From the NCBI GenBank assembly GCA_030950825.1, contig JAUZQT010000087.1, positions 1 through 17,358 of the forward strand: DNA of 17,358 nucleotides. Reading direction: 5' to 3'. Position 1 is the first letter of the stretch; the number at the start of each line of letters is the position of its first letter. Positions 1-7,225 of this stretch are shown piece after piece. The notes below the pieces were generated by a model. It was not told where the DNA came from, ran no database searches, and saw only the letters and a program-made list of their open reading frames with translations. Both the position numbers and the translations under genes were made by a program. The stretch is from Mariprofundaceae bacterium (GTDB taxonomy: Bacteria; Pseudomonadota; Zetaproteobacteria; Mariprofundales; Mariprofundaceae).

Positions 1-180
1 TTTTGAATATTTCGTGGCTCAATCACTTCAGCTTACGCTTACGGCCTATTGGTTCGATTCCCTTGTGCTCAATCTTTGGAATTACTTCCGCCGACCCAAG
101 GTTCACTTCCCGGCGGATGGCTAATCCTTACCGGAGCGGGATTTTCACCCACCAGAATAAACGACCTTGCCCGGCCGCTC
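1..180 (-). mobile_element. 5' end of a group II intron (left copy, partial)
   Basis: Read on the minus strand from 180 towards 1, this segment aligns almost base for base with 17019-17170 of the plus strand. I count four substitutions and three indels (1, 6 and 21 nt, all extra in this copy). The element appears to begin at 180 with GAGCGGCC, where the right copy has GTGCGGCC. GTGCG is the usual 5' end of bacterial group II introns, so this copy has a T-to-A change at intron position 2. The extra 21 nt (90-110) is bounded by direct repeats of ACTTCC and supplies one side of a CCGCC/GGCGG pairing, so it is probably ancestral and lost from the other copy. The extra 6 nt is a tandem GCTTAC at 31-42. 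Short reading frames here are unlikely to be genes. The intron continues beyond the window edge. Confidence 0.6.
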
Positions 181-198
181 TGTGAATTATTCAGGCTA
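181..198 (-). other. 5' exon flank / probable intron homing target (left)
   Basis: On the minus strand the 18 nt directly before the intron read TAGCCTGAATAATTCACA. The matching flank of the right copy differs at one base. Upstream of this the two loci diverge. A conserved flank of roughly this length is what exon-binding-site pairing (IBS1/IBS2) of a group II intron predicts. It sits just downstream of the hslO stop codon, so the intron does not interrupt a gene here. Confidence 0.5.
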
Positions 199-224
199 AA
201 CAGTATTTTAAAATACAAACCCAT

Positions 225-1055
225 CTATTTGGTGGAAAGCGTGTAATGATTGTTACAATATTGGCAAGAAATGGTGATATTTCCAGCATCATTGGCTAGT
301 TCTTTCTGCTGTTCTGTGGGAATGCTTTCTAGTGCTGCGGCCATTTTCTCAGTGCTACAGCCGCACTGGTAACTGTAATTATCATGCCCTACAACTTTAC
401 ATGCAAGGTGCTCAAAATTGCGTAATAATGTTTTGGGAGTCTCTGTTTTGAGTGCACTATCGGATATAGTTGCCATGGCTTTAACTGCTTCAAACCAGTG
501 CTTATCCTGACAGCCTGGCATGGCTTCAATGAGTATTGCCAACGTGGGGGTCAAGATAATATCCGCCTGAACTTGTACCGATTGATGGAGATAATGCATG
601 ATGTGATCAGCAAGATACTCCGAGTCATGTTTAATGGTTGATACATAAGGCGTGCCAAAACCCATATCCCGTACGGTGGACAGATATAATGGGTGCCCCA
701 TCCATGCTGAAATACCAGCTTCCTGCTGGTTGCGATGAGCCGTATGATTTTCTTGCCAGTTCAGATAACCACGGACATACCCACCAGTGCTTACTTCAGC
801 CAAAATACGAGCAATAGGCGCATGTGCCTGACTGGTATGGCTATCCAGTTGTAGTACTTGGCGTATGCCACCTTTAGCAATGCTTAATAAAAGAATGGAT
901 GCTAGAAGTGTCTTGCCCATCATTTCTGCTGGAATGCCTACAAGCCCGTGTATACTGGCAGCCTGTTGCACAATATGCGTGCCGCGAATGATTGCACCGC
1001 GGGTGTGCACTTTGGGTAATAAAAAGCGAATCAGCGTATCTGAGCTCGCAACCAT
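225..1055 (-). CDS. hslO: Hsp33 redox-regulated chaperone
   Basis: This 276-residue protein is the cytoplasmic holdase Hsp33, which is switched on by oxidative unfolding when its zinc-binding cysteines form disulfides. The C-terminal redox switch is complete: a CGC pair (C-X-C) is followed about 30 residues later by CQYC (C-X-X-C). The N-terminal part has the family's usual beginning, with a TRGAIIRGTHIVQQA segment, and a YVRGYL stretch in the middle. Length is close to the usual 290 or so. The ATG at 1055 is preceded at good spacing by CGAGG, which supports this start. The gene starts inside the 3' end of the HAD gene (25-nt overlap) and is the last gene of the long minus-strand operon. An intron copy lies about 45 nt downstream. 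Confidence 0.95.
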   Translation of the reverse strand: MVASSDTLIRFLLPKVHTRGAIIRGTHIVQQAASIHGLVGIPAEMMGKTLLASILLLSIAKGGIRQVLQLDSHTSQAHAPIARILAEVSTGGYVRGYLNWQENHTAHRNQQEAGISAWMGHPLYLSTVRDMGFGTPYVSTIKHDSEYLADHIMHYLHQSVQVQADIILTPTLAILIEAMPGCQDKHWFEAVKAMATISDSALKTETPKTLLRNFEHLACKVVGHDNYSYQCGCSTEKMAAALESIPTEQQKELANDAGNITISCQYCNNHYTLSTK

Positions 1056-1747
1056 GAATGAACCTCGATTAATGTGGGGAAAGTGAGTATTGCACCAGCT
1101 TCGTGAAGTTCGTGTGCTGAGAAAGATGCCGTAAGACCAATGCCATAGCTAGCAGCGCGTTTGGCAGCCTTCATGTCGGCGGTACCATCACCGATCATGA
1201 TACAGTGTTCGGCTTCCACACCCAGATCCTTGCAGGCAAGGATGAGTGGTTCAGGGTCAGGTTTGCTGGCTCTGCCTTCTAATTTCCCGATAATTGTATG
1301 AATTTTATTGAACCACCCCAAGTGCTTTAGTTGCGCTTCGGCGCGCTCTTGCCCTTTGCTGGTAACAATAGCAGTGGGGATATTTTTTTTTTGCAAGTCA
1401 TTGAGCAGTGCAGCGGCACCTGTCAGAGGGAAAATTCCTGTGAAATAATCCTCATCATGAATTTCAATAAAGCGCTGGCTAGCATCTACTTTGTGTTGAC
1501 CAAACAAGGCAATCATACTGCAATCACCTTTGCCTGTATGGCGGCGAATATCCAATGCAGTCAGCTCTTTTAGGCCAAACTCTTTGAGGGTTTGGTTCAT
1601 GGCACGCACAATGGGCGTGAAAGCATCGACCAGTGTGCCATCCATATCAAGCAAAACGCCTTGGATATTATGGATACCCCGTTTATGGATTTCCTCAGAA
1701 AAACTACGGCACCCCAAAGCTACGGCATGGCGTGGTTCACTATTCAC
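1031..1747 (-). CDS. HAD-superfamily phosphatase (phosphoglycolate phosphatase-like)
   Basis: All four HAD motifs are present. Counting from the longer possible start: DMDGT (nucleophile Asp and acid/base Asp) at about 42-46, VTS at about 136-138, the lysine in SKPDPEP near 170, and GDGTADM near 194-200. The region between motifs I and II is a helical cap as in Gph/PpaX-type enzymes, so a small phosphomonoester such as 2-phosphoglycolate is a reasonable but unproven substrate. The start is uncertain. A TTG at 1771 gives 246 residues and a 32-nt overlap with the aminotransferase gene. A GTG at 1747 gives 238 residues and an 8-nt overlap, more in line with the neighbouring junctions, and is used here. 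Neither has a strong ribosome binding site. The roughly 30-residue extension before DMDGT is longer than usual, so an even later start is possible. Confidence 0.85.
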   Translation of the reverse strand: MNSEPRHAVALGCRSFSEEIHKRGIHNIQGVLLDMDGTLVDAFTPIVRAMNQTLKEFGLKELTALDIRRHTGKGDCSMIALFGQHKVDASQRFIEIHDEDYFTGIFPLTGAAALLNDLQKKNIPTAIVTSKGQERAEAQLKHLGWFNKIHTIIGKLEGRASKPDPEPLILACKDLGVEAEHCIMIGDGTADMKAAKRAASYGIGLTASFSAHELHEAGAILTFPTLIEVHSWLRAQIR

Positions 1748-2600
1748 GGCGCAGTGTGTCCATTGCTTCAATCATCCACTTACGGATTTGCATGGTCAAC
1801 ACACCAGGCTCGCCATCAGCAACAGCTTGGTGGTTGATAAAACATATGGGCATTACAGCATTGGTGGTGCTACTCATCATGATTTCTGTGAGCCCAGTTT
1901 CACCAAGCTTCCAAGCGCGCTCTTCAACCGTTAAGCTATGCTCGCATGCTGCACGAATGGCCATATCACGAGTGATACCACCCAATACCTGATGATCCAA
2001 TGGATGGGTGACCAATGCGCCATGGATAATGGCCAATACATTGGTGGCGCAGCCTTCCAATATATGATCCTCTTCATCCAACCAGAATGCTTCATCGGCT
2101 TGTTGTAATGCTGCCTCTTGTTTTCCTAATACGCTGGCAAGCAAGGCGATGGACTTTATTTCACAATGCTTCCAACGAATGTCTTTTAGTGTAATTGCAT
2201 GAACCCCACTTGCCAGCTTGGCATCGGTTGGTTTGGGCAGCTGACGAGAAGTGATAATCAGTGTGGGCTTGAGTTCGCCTTGTGGCAAATGTGAACGCGG
2301 TGCCACGCCTCGGGTGATTTGAATATAGACCATGGCATCGCTGTATGGGTTGCGTTCATAAGTTTGCAATACCAAAGTGGCTATTTCAGATAACGCACAT
2401 GGCAAAGGGATACGGACAGCCTCACAGGAGCGTTGTAGGCGATTGAGGTGTGCTTGCAGATCAAGGAATGTTCCGCCAAAGCAGGCGATAACTTCATAAA
2501 TACCATCGGCAAATTGAAAGCCACGATCCTCAATATGAATAGTGGCATTTTGTAGAGGTATAAAATCACCGTTCACATAGGCTATCAGTGTTTGGCTCAT
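1740..2600 (-). CDS. dat: D-amino-acid aminotransferase (class IV PLP enzyme)
   Basis: This 286-residue protein is a fold-type IV PLP aminotransferase. Family landmarks in order are EDRGFQFADGIYE (24-36), HLNRLQRS (51-58), the PLP lysine K149 in HCEIKSIALL, the E182 of ILEGCATNV, VLGGITRD (205-212) and TNAVMPI. The residue pattern around K149 and the FADG segment fits D-alanine transaminase better than branched-chain aminotransferase; 4-amino-4-deoxychorismate lyase is the main alternative within the family. D-alanine transaminase interconverts D-Ala and 2-oxoglutarate with pyruvate and D-Glu, both precursors of peptidoglycan. The ATG overlaps the TGA of the dacA-like gene in an ATGA arrangement, so the carboxypeptidase and this enzyme are probably translated together. 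Confidence 0.85.
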   Translation of the reverse strand: MSQTLIAYVNGDFIPLQNATIHIEDRGFQFADGIYEVIACFGGTFLDLQAHLNRLQRSCEAVRIPLPCALSEIATLVLQTYERNPYSDAMVYIQITRGVAPRSHLPQGELKPTLIITSRQLPKPTDAKLASGVHAITLKDIRWKHCEIKSIALLASVLGKQEAALQQADEAFWLDEEDHILEGCATNVLAIIHGALVTHPLDHQVLGGITRDMAIRAACEHSLTVEERAWKLGETGLTEIMMSSTTNAVMPICFINHQAVADGEPGVLTMQIRKWMIEAMDTLRRE

Positions 2601-3784
2601 GGGGTGCTTTCTCCGTTGTCTTTGTTGCTTTCTCTATTTTTCCACCATAGTCGTAAAGCATCCCACTGACGACCAAACCAAGATGCTTCGGGTACATCAC
2701 GCGCTGCTTGCATTGGAATATGCACCAAAATATCAGCAGCTTTGTCAGTGTTTTTACCTAATACTGCATCAATGCTACCTATTTCTTGCCCCTTTAAGAT
2801 GGGTGCATGCATGGGTGAGTCGTAACGCAAACGAAAGTTCAATTGTTTTTCAAGTCCTTTAGGCACAGTAACCCAAACATCTGCGGCAGGCATGAGCCAG
2901 AGGCGTTCAGAGGTGCCGCCATAAACATCAATTTCACGGCGAATATCACGTTCCATGGGGCGCAGTGTGACAAAATTACGAAAACCATGGGTGAGTAGAA
3001 CTTTTGATTGTTTGGCTCGTTGGCGATCCGATTTGGTGCCAAATACAGATGAGACAAAGCGTGTGTTATCGCGTTCTGCTGATGCAACAAGGCAATAGCC
3101 TGCAGCCTGTGTATGCCCTGTTTTTAGTCCATCCACTTCAGGCATACTCCATAATAAGCGGTTGCGGTTGGGCTGCTTGCGTCCATCATAGGTAAAGCTT
3201 TTTTCGGCAAATATTTCGTAGTATTTGGGGAAATCACGCCATAAAGAAGCGGCCAGGATGGCCATATCCATAGCCGAGCTGTAGTGATTCTCTACTGGGA
3301 AGCCTGTGGCATTGATAAAGTGACTGTGCGTCATGCCTAGCTCCTTGGCTTTGCTGTTCATGCGCTCAGCAAAGGCAGACTCACTGCCAGCCAAATGTTC
3401 CGCCATAACAATGCAGGCATCATTGCCTGAAAAGGTGGCAATGCCATGAATTAGATCACCCACTTTGGGCTTCATGCGCGGTTCCAAAAACATAGTGCTA
3501 CCACCAATTTTCCAAGCTTTATGGCTGACTGGTAAATGATCTTCTTCGCTTAAACGCCCCAGTTTTAGATCTTCAAAGATAAGGTAGAGTGTCATCATTT
3601 TGGTTAAACTGGCTGGTGGAAGCTCAATATTGGCATTGTGCTCAACCACAACTTGGCCTGAACGCGCATCAATCAATGCCCATGATTTGGCTTCCAAGGT
3701 AGGCGGCGTTGGCCAGTTTGATGCATATATTGTACTGCTACATAGTACTGTAGCGATAAAAATAATGGTTTTCAGAAAGGCCAT
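2597..3784 (-). CDS. dacA: Serine D-Ala-D-Ala carboxypeptidase (PBP5/6-like)
   Basis: This periplasmic low-molecular-weight penicillin-binding protein removes the terminal D-Ala from peptidoglycan pentapeptides. All three active-site motifs are present (numbering from the ATG at 3784, 395 residues): SLTK 59-62, SGN 119-121 and KTG 221-223. A signal peptide covers about residues 1-21, with cleavage likely after YAS. The catalytic domain is followed by a PBP5_C beta domain, and the C-terminus (about 368-383, SWFGRQWDALRLWWKN) is an amphipathic membrane-anchoring helix. A TTG at 3790 extends the frame by two codons, but AGGAG lies 8 nt before the ATG at 3784 and only 2 nt before the TTG, so the ATG is preferred. 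It follows the pseudouridine synthase gene after 11 nt and is coupled to dat by ATGA. Confidence 0.95.
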   Translation of the reverse strand: MAFLKTIIFIATVLCSSTIYASNWPTPPTLEAKSWALIDARSGQVVVEHNANIELPPASLTKMMTLYLIFEDLKLGRLSEEDHLPVSHKAWKIGGSTMFLEPRMKPKVGDLIHGIATFSGNDACIVMAEHLAGSESAFAERMNSKAKELGMTHSHFINATGFPVENHYSSAMDMAILAASLWRDFPKYYEIFAEKSFTYDGRKQPNRNRLLWSMPEVDGLKTGHTQAAGYCLVASAERDNTRFVSSVFGTKSDRQRAKQSKVLLTHGFRNFVTLRPMERDIRREIDVYGGTSERLWLMPAADVWVTVPKGLEKQLNFRLRYDSPMHAPILKGQEIGSIDAVLGKNTDKAADILVHIPMQAARDVPEASWFGRQWDALRLWWKNRESNKDNGESTP

Positions 3785-3795
3785 GGCCAATTCTC

Positions 3796-4719
3796 CTAAT
3801 CTCGTTGTGATGAAGTGTCGTTTATTTTTTTAGGCTGCTTGATCAATGAAGGAAATAGATTAGAAAAACGCGCATCTATTTTGGCAGTCCATTGCATTGA
3901 TTGAGCAAGCGCGGGTTTTTCAATGTGCAAAGTGTGGGCATGCAACATTAAGCGTGCATGACTTTTCCCCTGATAACGTCGATCTCCCAGAATCGGACAC
4001 CCTATGTGTGATAAATGAACACGCAATTGATGGGTGCGCCCAGTGTGTGGGATTAAGCGCAATAAGGCGCTATTTTCGTGTCGTTCAAGCACTTCTACTT
4101 CAGTATCACAAGCACGCCCAGTGGCGCTGGCATGAAAGCGCCCGAGCCGATCTTTTTTCTTATCAATGGGTAAGGTGATGCGTTGTTTATCCCATGTCGG
4201 TGGGGGTGAAACAACAGCCAAATACGATTTGTGTACATGGCTATGCCATAACGATTGCAGGTGTTGCAATTGTTTGGGATCGGATGAAAGCAACATCAAG
4301 CCCGATGTATCACGATCCAAGCGGTGAACAGGGCGCAAAAGCTTGGCTTGTCTGGGGGTCATCTTCAAATGCCTTGCCAATTCATCGGGCAAGGTGCCTT
4401 TACTGCGGTGCAGTGCTTCTTGGGCATACTGGCCACTGCGTTTATCAATCAAGTACAGCGTTCGGTGCTGCCAAACCAGCTGATCAGCATTAAATGGGGT
4501 GAGCTTCTCATCATCAATCATGACAATGCGTAGGGTCTCACCACCTTGCAAGGTGGTTCCAGCTTTACGGCTACGTTTTTTATTGACATAAACACTGCCC
4601 TCATCAATGGCGCGGCGAATGCGCCGACGGGATAAAGGAATATCACGGCTTAAATCGGCTAGGGCTATATCAAGTCGAGTGGGTTCCTTGCTCTGAAAGT
4701 GAAAGCGATAATCTTGCAT
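3796..4719 (-). CDS. RluA-family 23S rRNA pseudouridine synthase
   Basis: This 307-residue protein carries an S4-type RNA-binding domain (about 14-66) followed by a pseudouridine synthase domain. The catalytic motif HRLDRDTSG is at 132-140 with the conserved Asp at 135, and the later family motif HTGRTHQLRVHLSHIGCPILGD is at about 225-246. S4 plus this order is the RluC/RluD pattern; which uridine it modifies cannot be told from sequence. The lead-in motif reads LIDKRSGQYAQ rather than the common DKPAG. The ATG shares one base with the TAA of the upstream LOG-family gene (TAATG), which implies translational coupling. It is a housekeeping gene embedded in the envelope operon. Confidence 0.92.
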   Translation of the reverse strand: MQDYRFHFQSKEPTRLDIALADLSRDIPLSRRRIRRAIDEGSVYVNKKRSRKAGTTLQGGETLRIVMIDDEKLTPFNADQLVWQHRTLYLIDKRSGQYAQEALHRSKGTLPDELARHLKMTPRQAKLLRPVHRLDRDTSGLMLLSSDPKQLQHLQSLWHSHVHKSYLAVVSPPPTWDKQRITLPIDKKKDRLGRFHASATGRACDTEVEVLERHENSALLRLIPHTGRTHQLRVHLSHIGCPILGDRRYQGKSHARLMLHAHTLHIEKPALAQSMQWTAKIDARFSNLFPSLIKQPKKINDTSSQRD

Positions 4720-5258
4720 TATGTATTCCTTAAAGCGGCTAAAACGTCATCATGGTTGCTGCATAAAGTGAGCATATCAAAACCATGATCGACCGACATC
4801 ATCAATGAGTCTTGCAATGTGGATACAATGCTTGGCCACATATCCCCATATAAAATTAAAGGTCGATCTTTGAGAATGTGGATGGCACGCAAATCCCAGC
4901 TCATAGCCAATTCAGAAAGCGTGCCCAAGCCACCAGGCAATACTAGCCAAGCATCACAATCTTCAATCAAGTGTTGCATGCGCGCAAAAAAATCGCGCGC
5001 TCGAATTTCTTCTGAAAAGGTATTATCGGGTGGCGTAGGAAAGCATTCCAGCGTAATGCCCCGCACATGACCACCACCGCTACGTATGCCCTGTGAAAAG
5101 GCTGCCATCATACCTTGATGCCCACCTGTCAACCCATCCCATCCCGATTCGGCTAATTTTTCAGCAAGTATTTCAACATCATGAAAACATGGATCATCCG
5201 CAGCAATGCGCGATGAGCCAAAGGCAGTGATGCGGCGACGATTTATCTGGCTTAACAT
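4719..5258 (-). CDS. LOG-family protein (nucleoside-monophosphate phosphoribohydrolase-like)
   Basis: This 179-residue Rossmann-fold protein belongs to the LOG / 'lysine decarboxylase-like' family. The diagnostic PGGxGTxxE motif is LPGGLGTLSE at 107-116, and the nucleotide loop is GGHQGMMAA at 45-53. Characterised members cleave ribose 5'-phosphate from (modified) AMP; older database names calling them lysine decarboxylases are wrong. The ERKxxM-type segment that holds a catalytic Arg in plant LOGs is altered here (RARDFFARM, 86-94), so activity and substrate are open. It starts with ATG 12 nt after the rlpA-like gene and ends in a TAATG overlap with the pseudouridine synthase gene. Confidence 0.8.
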   Translation of the reverse strand: MLSQINRRRITAFGSSRIAADDPCFHDVEILAEKLAESGWDGLTGGHQGMMAAFSQGIRSGGGHVRGITLECFPTPPDNTFSEEIRARDFFARMQHLIEDCDAWLVLPGGLGTLSELAMSWDLRAIHILKDRPLILYGDMWPSIVSTLQDSLMMSVDHGFDMLTLCSNHDDVLAALRNT

Positions 5259-5270
5259 GACATCACCATA

Positions 5271-6131
5271 TTATTCAATCACCAACATAGCATGAGGATA
5301 GCCTTGCTGTTGCAGTGATAAAATCACCGCTTCACTATCAGAAACTTTGTGATAGGGGCCAATACGAACACGGTACCACGGCGTGCCTGTGGTATGGTGG
5401 ATGCGGATATTCGGGTAGTTATGGGTAAGGTCTTCATGCAGGCGCTTGGCATTATCATAGGAGGAAAATGCACCCAATTGTACATAAATGGCCCCTTTTT
5501 TGGCCGCAGAATCTGTGGCAATAGGAATGGTGACTTTGGGTATCAGGGGGGCTTCTTGATGTGCTTTTTTTTTGTTCGATATTTCTTTATTCATAGCTTC
5601 TGAGTCCAACGATGTTACACGTACATGCGCTGTTCCTTGTTGGTCATAAGCAAGGGCTTTGGCCGCAGCATAGGATAAATCGATAATACGATTTTTAACA
5701 AAAGGGCCGCGATCATTTACGCGCACAATAACAGAGCGATGATTGTCGAGATTGGTCACCCGAACCATACTGGGCATGGGCAAAGTATTGTGTGCCGCAG
5801 ATATTTTATGCATATCGTAGCGTTCACCATTGGCCGTTGTTCTGCCATGAAATTTTTCACCATACCATGAGGCAATACCCGTTTCATTATAGCCCTTGGA
5901 TGATGCGAGTGGGTAATACCATTTTCCAGCGATTTGATAAGGGTTTCCAGTTTTGACATAACCACCATTGCCTGATGGCAGAGGCGCTTGCTTATATTGG
6001 TCGCCTTGATTTTCAATCGTTGCGTGCTCACTAATGGGGGTAAAATTGGTTGTTTTTTTACCGCAGCTATTGAGCATGAGCAATGCAATGAGGCAAACAA
6101 ATAAATATGGTATGGTTTGTTTATTCGACAT
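5271..6131 (-). CDS. rlpA: RlpA-family septal ring lytic transglycosylase lipoprotein with SPOR domain
   Basis: This 286-residue predicted outer-membrane lipoprotein has a signal peptide ending in the lipobox LNSC, with lipidated Cys at 23. A double-psi beta-barrel covers about 85-165, starting GIASWYGEKFHGRTTANGE and including VRVNDRGPF. The His of SAAHNTLP (114) and the Asp of VNDRG (140) are the likely catalytic pair by analogy with characterised RlpA. A C-terminal SPOR domain (about 213-286) would bind peptide-free (denuded) glycan at division septa. The linker between them is Lys-rich and low in complexity. RlpA cleaves such denuded glycan strands. The gene starts 11 nt inside the end of the mltB-like gene, so two glycan-cutting enzymes are made from one coupled pair. 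Confidence 0.93.
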   Translation of the reverse strand: MSNKQTIPYLFVCLIALLMLNSCGKKTTNFTPISEHATIENQGDQYKQAPLPSGNGGYVKTGNPYQIAGKWYYPLASSKGYNETGIASWYGEKFHGRTTANGERYDMHKISAAHNTLPMPSMVRVTNLDNHRSVIVRVNDRGPFVKNRIIDLSYAAAKALAYDQQGTAHVRVTSLDSEAMNKEISNKKKAHQEAPLIPKVTIPIATDSAAKKGAIYVQLGAFSSYDNAKRLHEDLTHNYPNIRIHHTTGTPWYRVRIGPYHKVSDSEAVILSLQQQGYPHAMLVIE

Positions 6132-7149
6132 GCGTCTGGCAAAGCTGACAGTCCATAAGCTCTGCTAATTCAGTAATAGCCATGGCATAATTATATGATC
6201 GGTTCCAGCGTGTTATAACATAAAAATTATAGTGAATGAGAGCAATTTGTTTGCCTTTCTTGGTCGTCATCTCAATCAATGTTACCTTATCATCATCTTG
6301 CCAGCGCGCATCCAGCTGTGGCAATAATGCGCGCACATCACGCAATTTCACCCAATGTTTAAAACCTTGTTTGGCATGTTTGATGATTTGTTTGTTTTGA
6401 ATCGCCTTGGGTAGCCATTGTGCAATTGGGCGCGAACCATCCCAGCCATGTTTGCTGAAATAGTTGGCAACACTGTTGATAATATCTTCTGGAGAATCCC
6501 AAACATCGCGTTTTCCATCATGATTGGCATCCACGGCATAGGCGCGGAATGATGATGGGATGAATTGAGTCGTTCCAAATGCACCTGCATAGGAGCCTTT
6601 AAACTGCACAGGATTTAAGCCTTCCTCCTGACAAAGAAGCAGCAATTCTCCTAGCTCTTTGCGGAAGAAATTAGCACGACGTGGGTAGCCAGTTGCTAGG
6701 GTGTAAAGTGAGCTAACCACAGCATCTTTACCCCGATAAGTACCATAACGGGTTTCAATGCCTAAAATGGCAGCAATAATTTCTTGTTGTATACCATACT
6801 TCTTTTCAGACGCTATAAAAACAGCATGGTGTTTTTGTAAATAATCATGCCCTTTTAGGGCTAGTTTTGGATGTACAAACAGGGGACGATATTCAGCATA
6901 GCTGCGTGATTCATAGGGTGTTTTCATGCGTGTAATAATACTTTCATCATACACGGCATGCTTGATAACTGCGGCAATGCTTGCTCGATCCATACCTGTT
7001 TCTTGCACAAGTTGATCAATCAGCAACAGCCGCTTTTCATGACTTGGTTGTGCCAAGAGTAGGTTAGGGATCATTGTTAGTGCAAGAAAACCTACAAGAC
7101 AAGCTTTCATGGCAGTGCATCGTGATAGGTTGGTCGGTGTTGTTGGCAT
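6121..7149 (-). CDS. mltB: MltB-family (GH103) lytic murein transglycosylase
   Basis: This periplasmic enzyme cleaves the MurNAc-GlcNAc bond to leave 1,6-anhydro ends. The catalytic Glu is E132 in GIETRYG. The rest of the family signature follows as GAFGTTQFIPSSF (189-201), the DANHDGKRD calcium-loop-like segment (207-215) and VWDSPEDIINSVANYF. The C-terminal part has YNFYVITRWNRS. Two starts compete. The ATG at 7149 gives 342 residues with an unusual 13-residue leader. The ATG at 7110 gives a textbook signal peptide beginning MKACLVGFLAL with cleavage near LLLA-Q. Neither has a strong ribosome binding site. There is no lipobox cysteine, so it is probably soluble, more like MltB-type 'SltB' proteins. 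It is the first gene of the operon, just downstream of a perfect hairpin (7152-7170). Confidence 0.92.
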   Translation of the reverse strand: MPTTPTNLSRCTAMKACLVGFLALTMIPNLLLAQPSHEKRLLLIDQLVQETGMDRASIAAVIKHAVYDESIITRMKTPYESRSYAEYRPLFVHPKLALKGHDYLQKHHAVFIASEKKYGIQQEIIAAILGIETRYGTYRGKDAVVSSLYTLATGYPRRANFFRKELGELLLLCQEEGLNPVQFKGSYAGAFGTTQFIPSSFRAYAVDANHDGKRDVWDSPEDIINSVANYFSKHGWDGSRPIAQWLPKAIQNKQIIKHAKQGFKHWVKLRDVRALLPQLDARWQDDDKVTLIEMTTKKGKQIALIHYNFYVITRWNRSYNYAMAITELAELMDCQLCQTHVE

Positions 7150-7225
7150 GGGCGTATGCTAGACATACGCGAACGGGCTTGAAAGAGTAGAGTCTCTACA
7201 AACATAAAAAATGATGAGAGGAATC
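7150..7225. promoter_or_regulatory. Divergent control region with two perfect dyads
   Basis: This gap separates the minus-strand envelope operon from the plus-strand genes. It holds two perfect inverted repeats: GCGTATG-CTAGA-CATACGC (7152-7170) and GTAGAG-T-CTCTAC (7187-7199). A possible plus-strand promoter is TTGAAA (7179-7184) with CATAAA (7203-7208) at 18 nt spacing; the second dyad lies exactly in its spacer. A possible minus-strand promoter, TTTCAA with TAGCAT at 17 nt, would put its -10 inside the first dyad. The dyads are seen directly; promoter and operator roles are inferred. Confidence 0.45.

Noticed and set aside
203..216. Perfect 14-nt palindrome GTATTTTAAAATAC after hslO, considered as a terminator
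   Set aside because: It is A/T-rich with no loop and is not followed by a clear T-run on the minus strand; it could be chance.
3..246. Short plus-strand open frames of 60-65 codons at the left edge
   Set aside because: They lie in the inverted repeat, on the strand opposite to the proposed intron RNA, and have no ribosome binding site or protein-like pattern.
1530..1992. Overlapping plus-strand open frames of 80-134 codons across the HAD and dat genes
   Set aside because: They are antisense to two genes with full catalytic motifs and show no domain or ribosome binding site of their own.
4719..5258. Annotation as lysine decarboxylase
   Set aside because: The PGGxGTxxE family was misnamed; characterised members are phosphoribohydrolases and no PLP-binding pattern is present.
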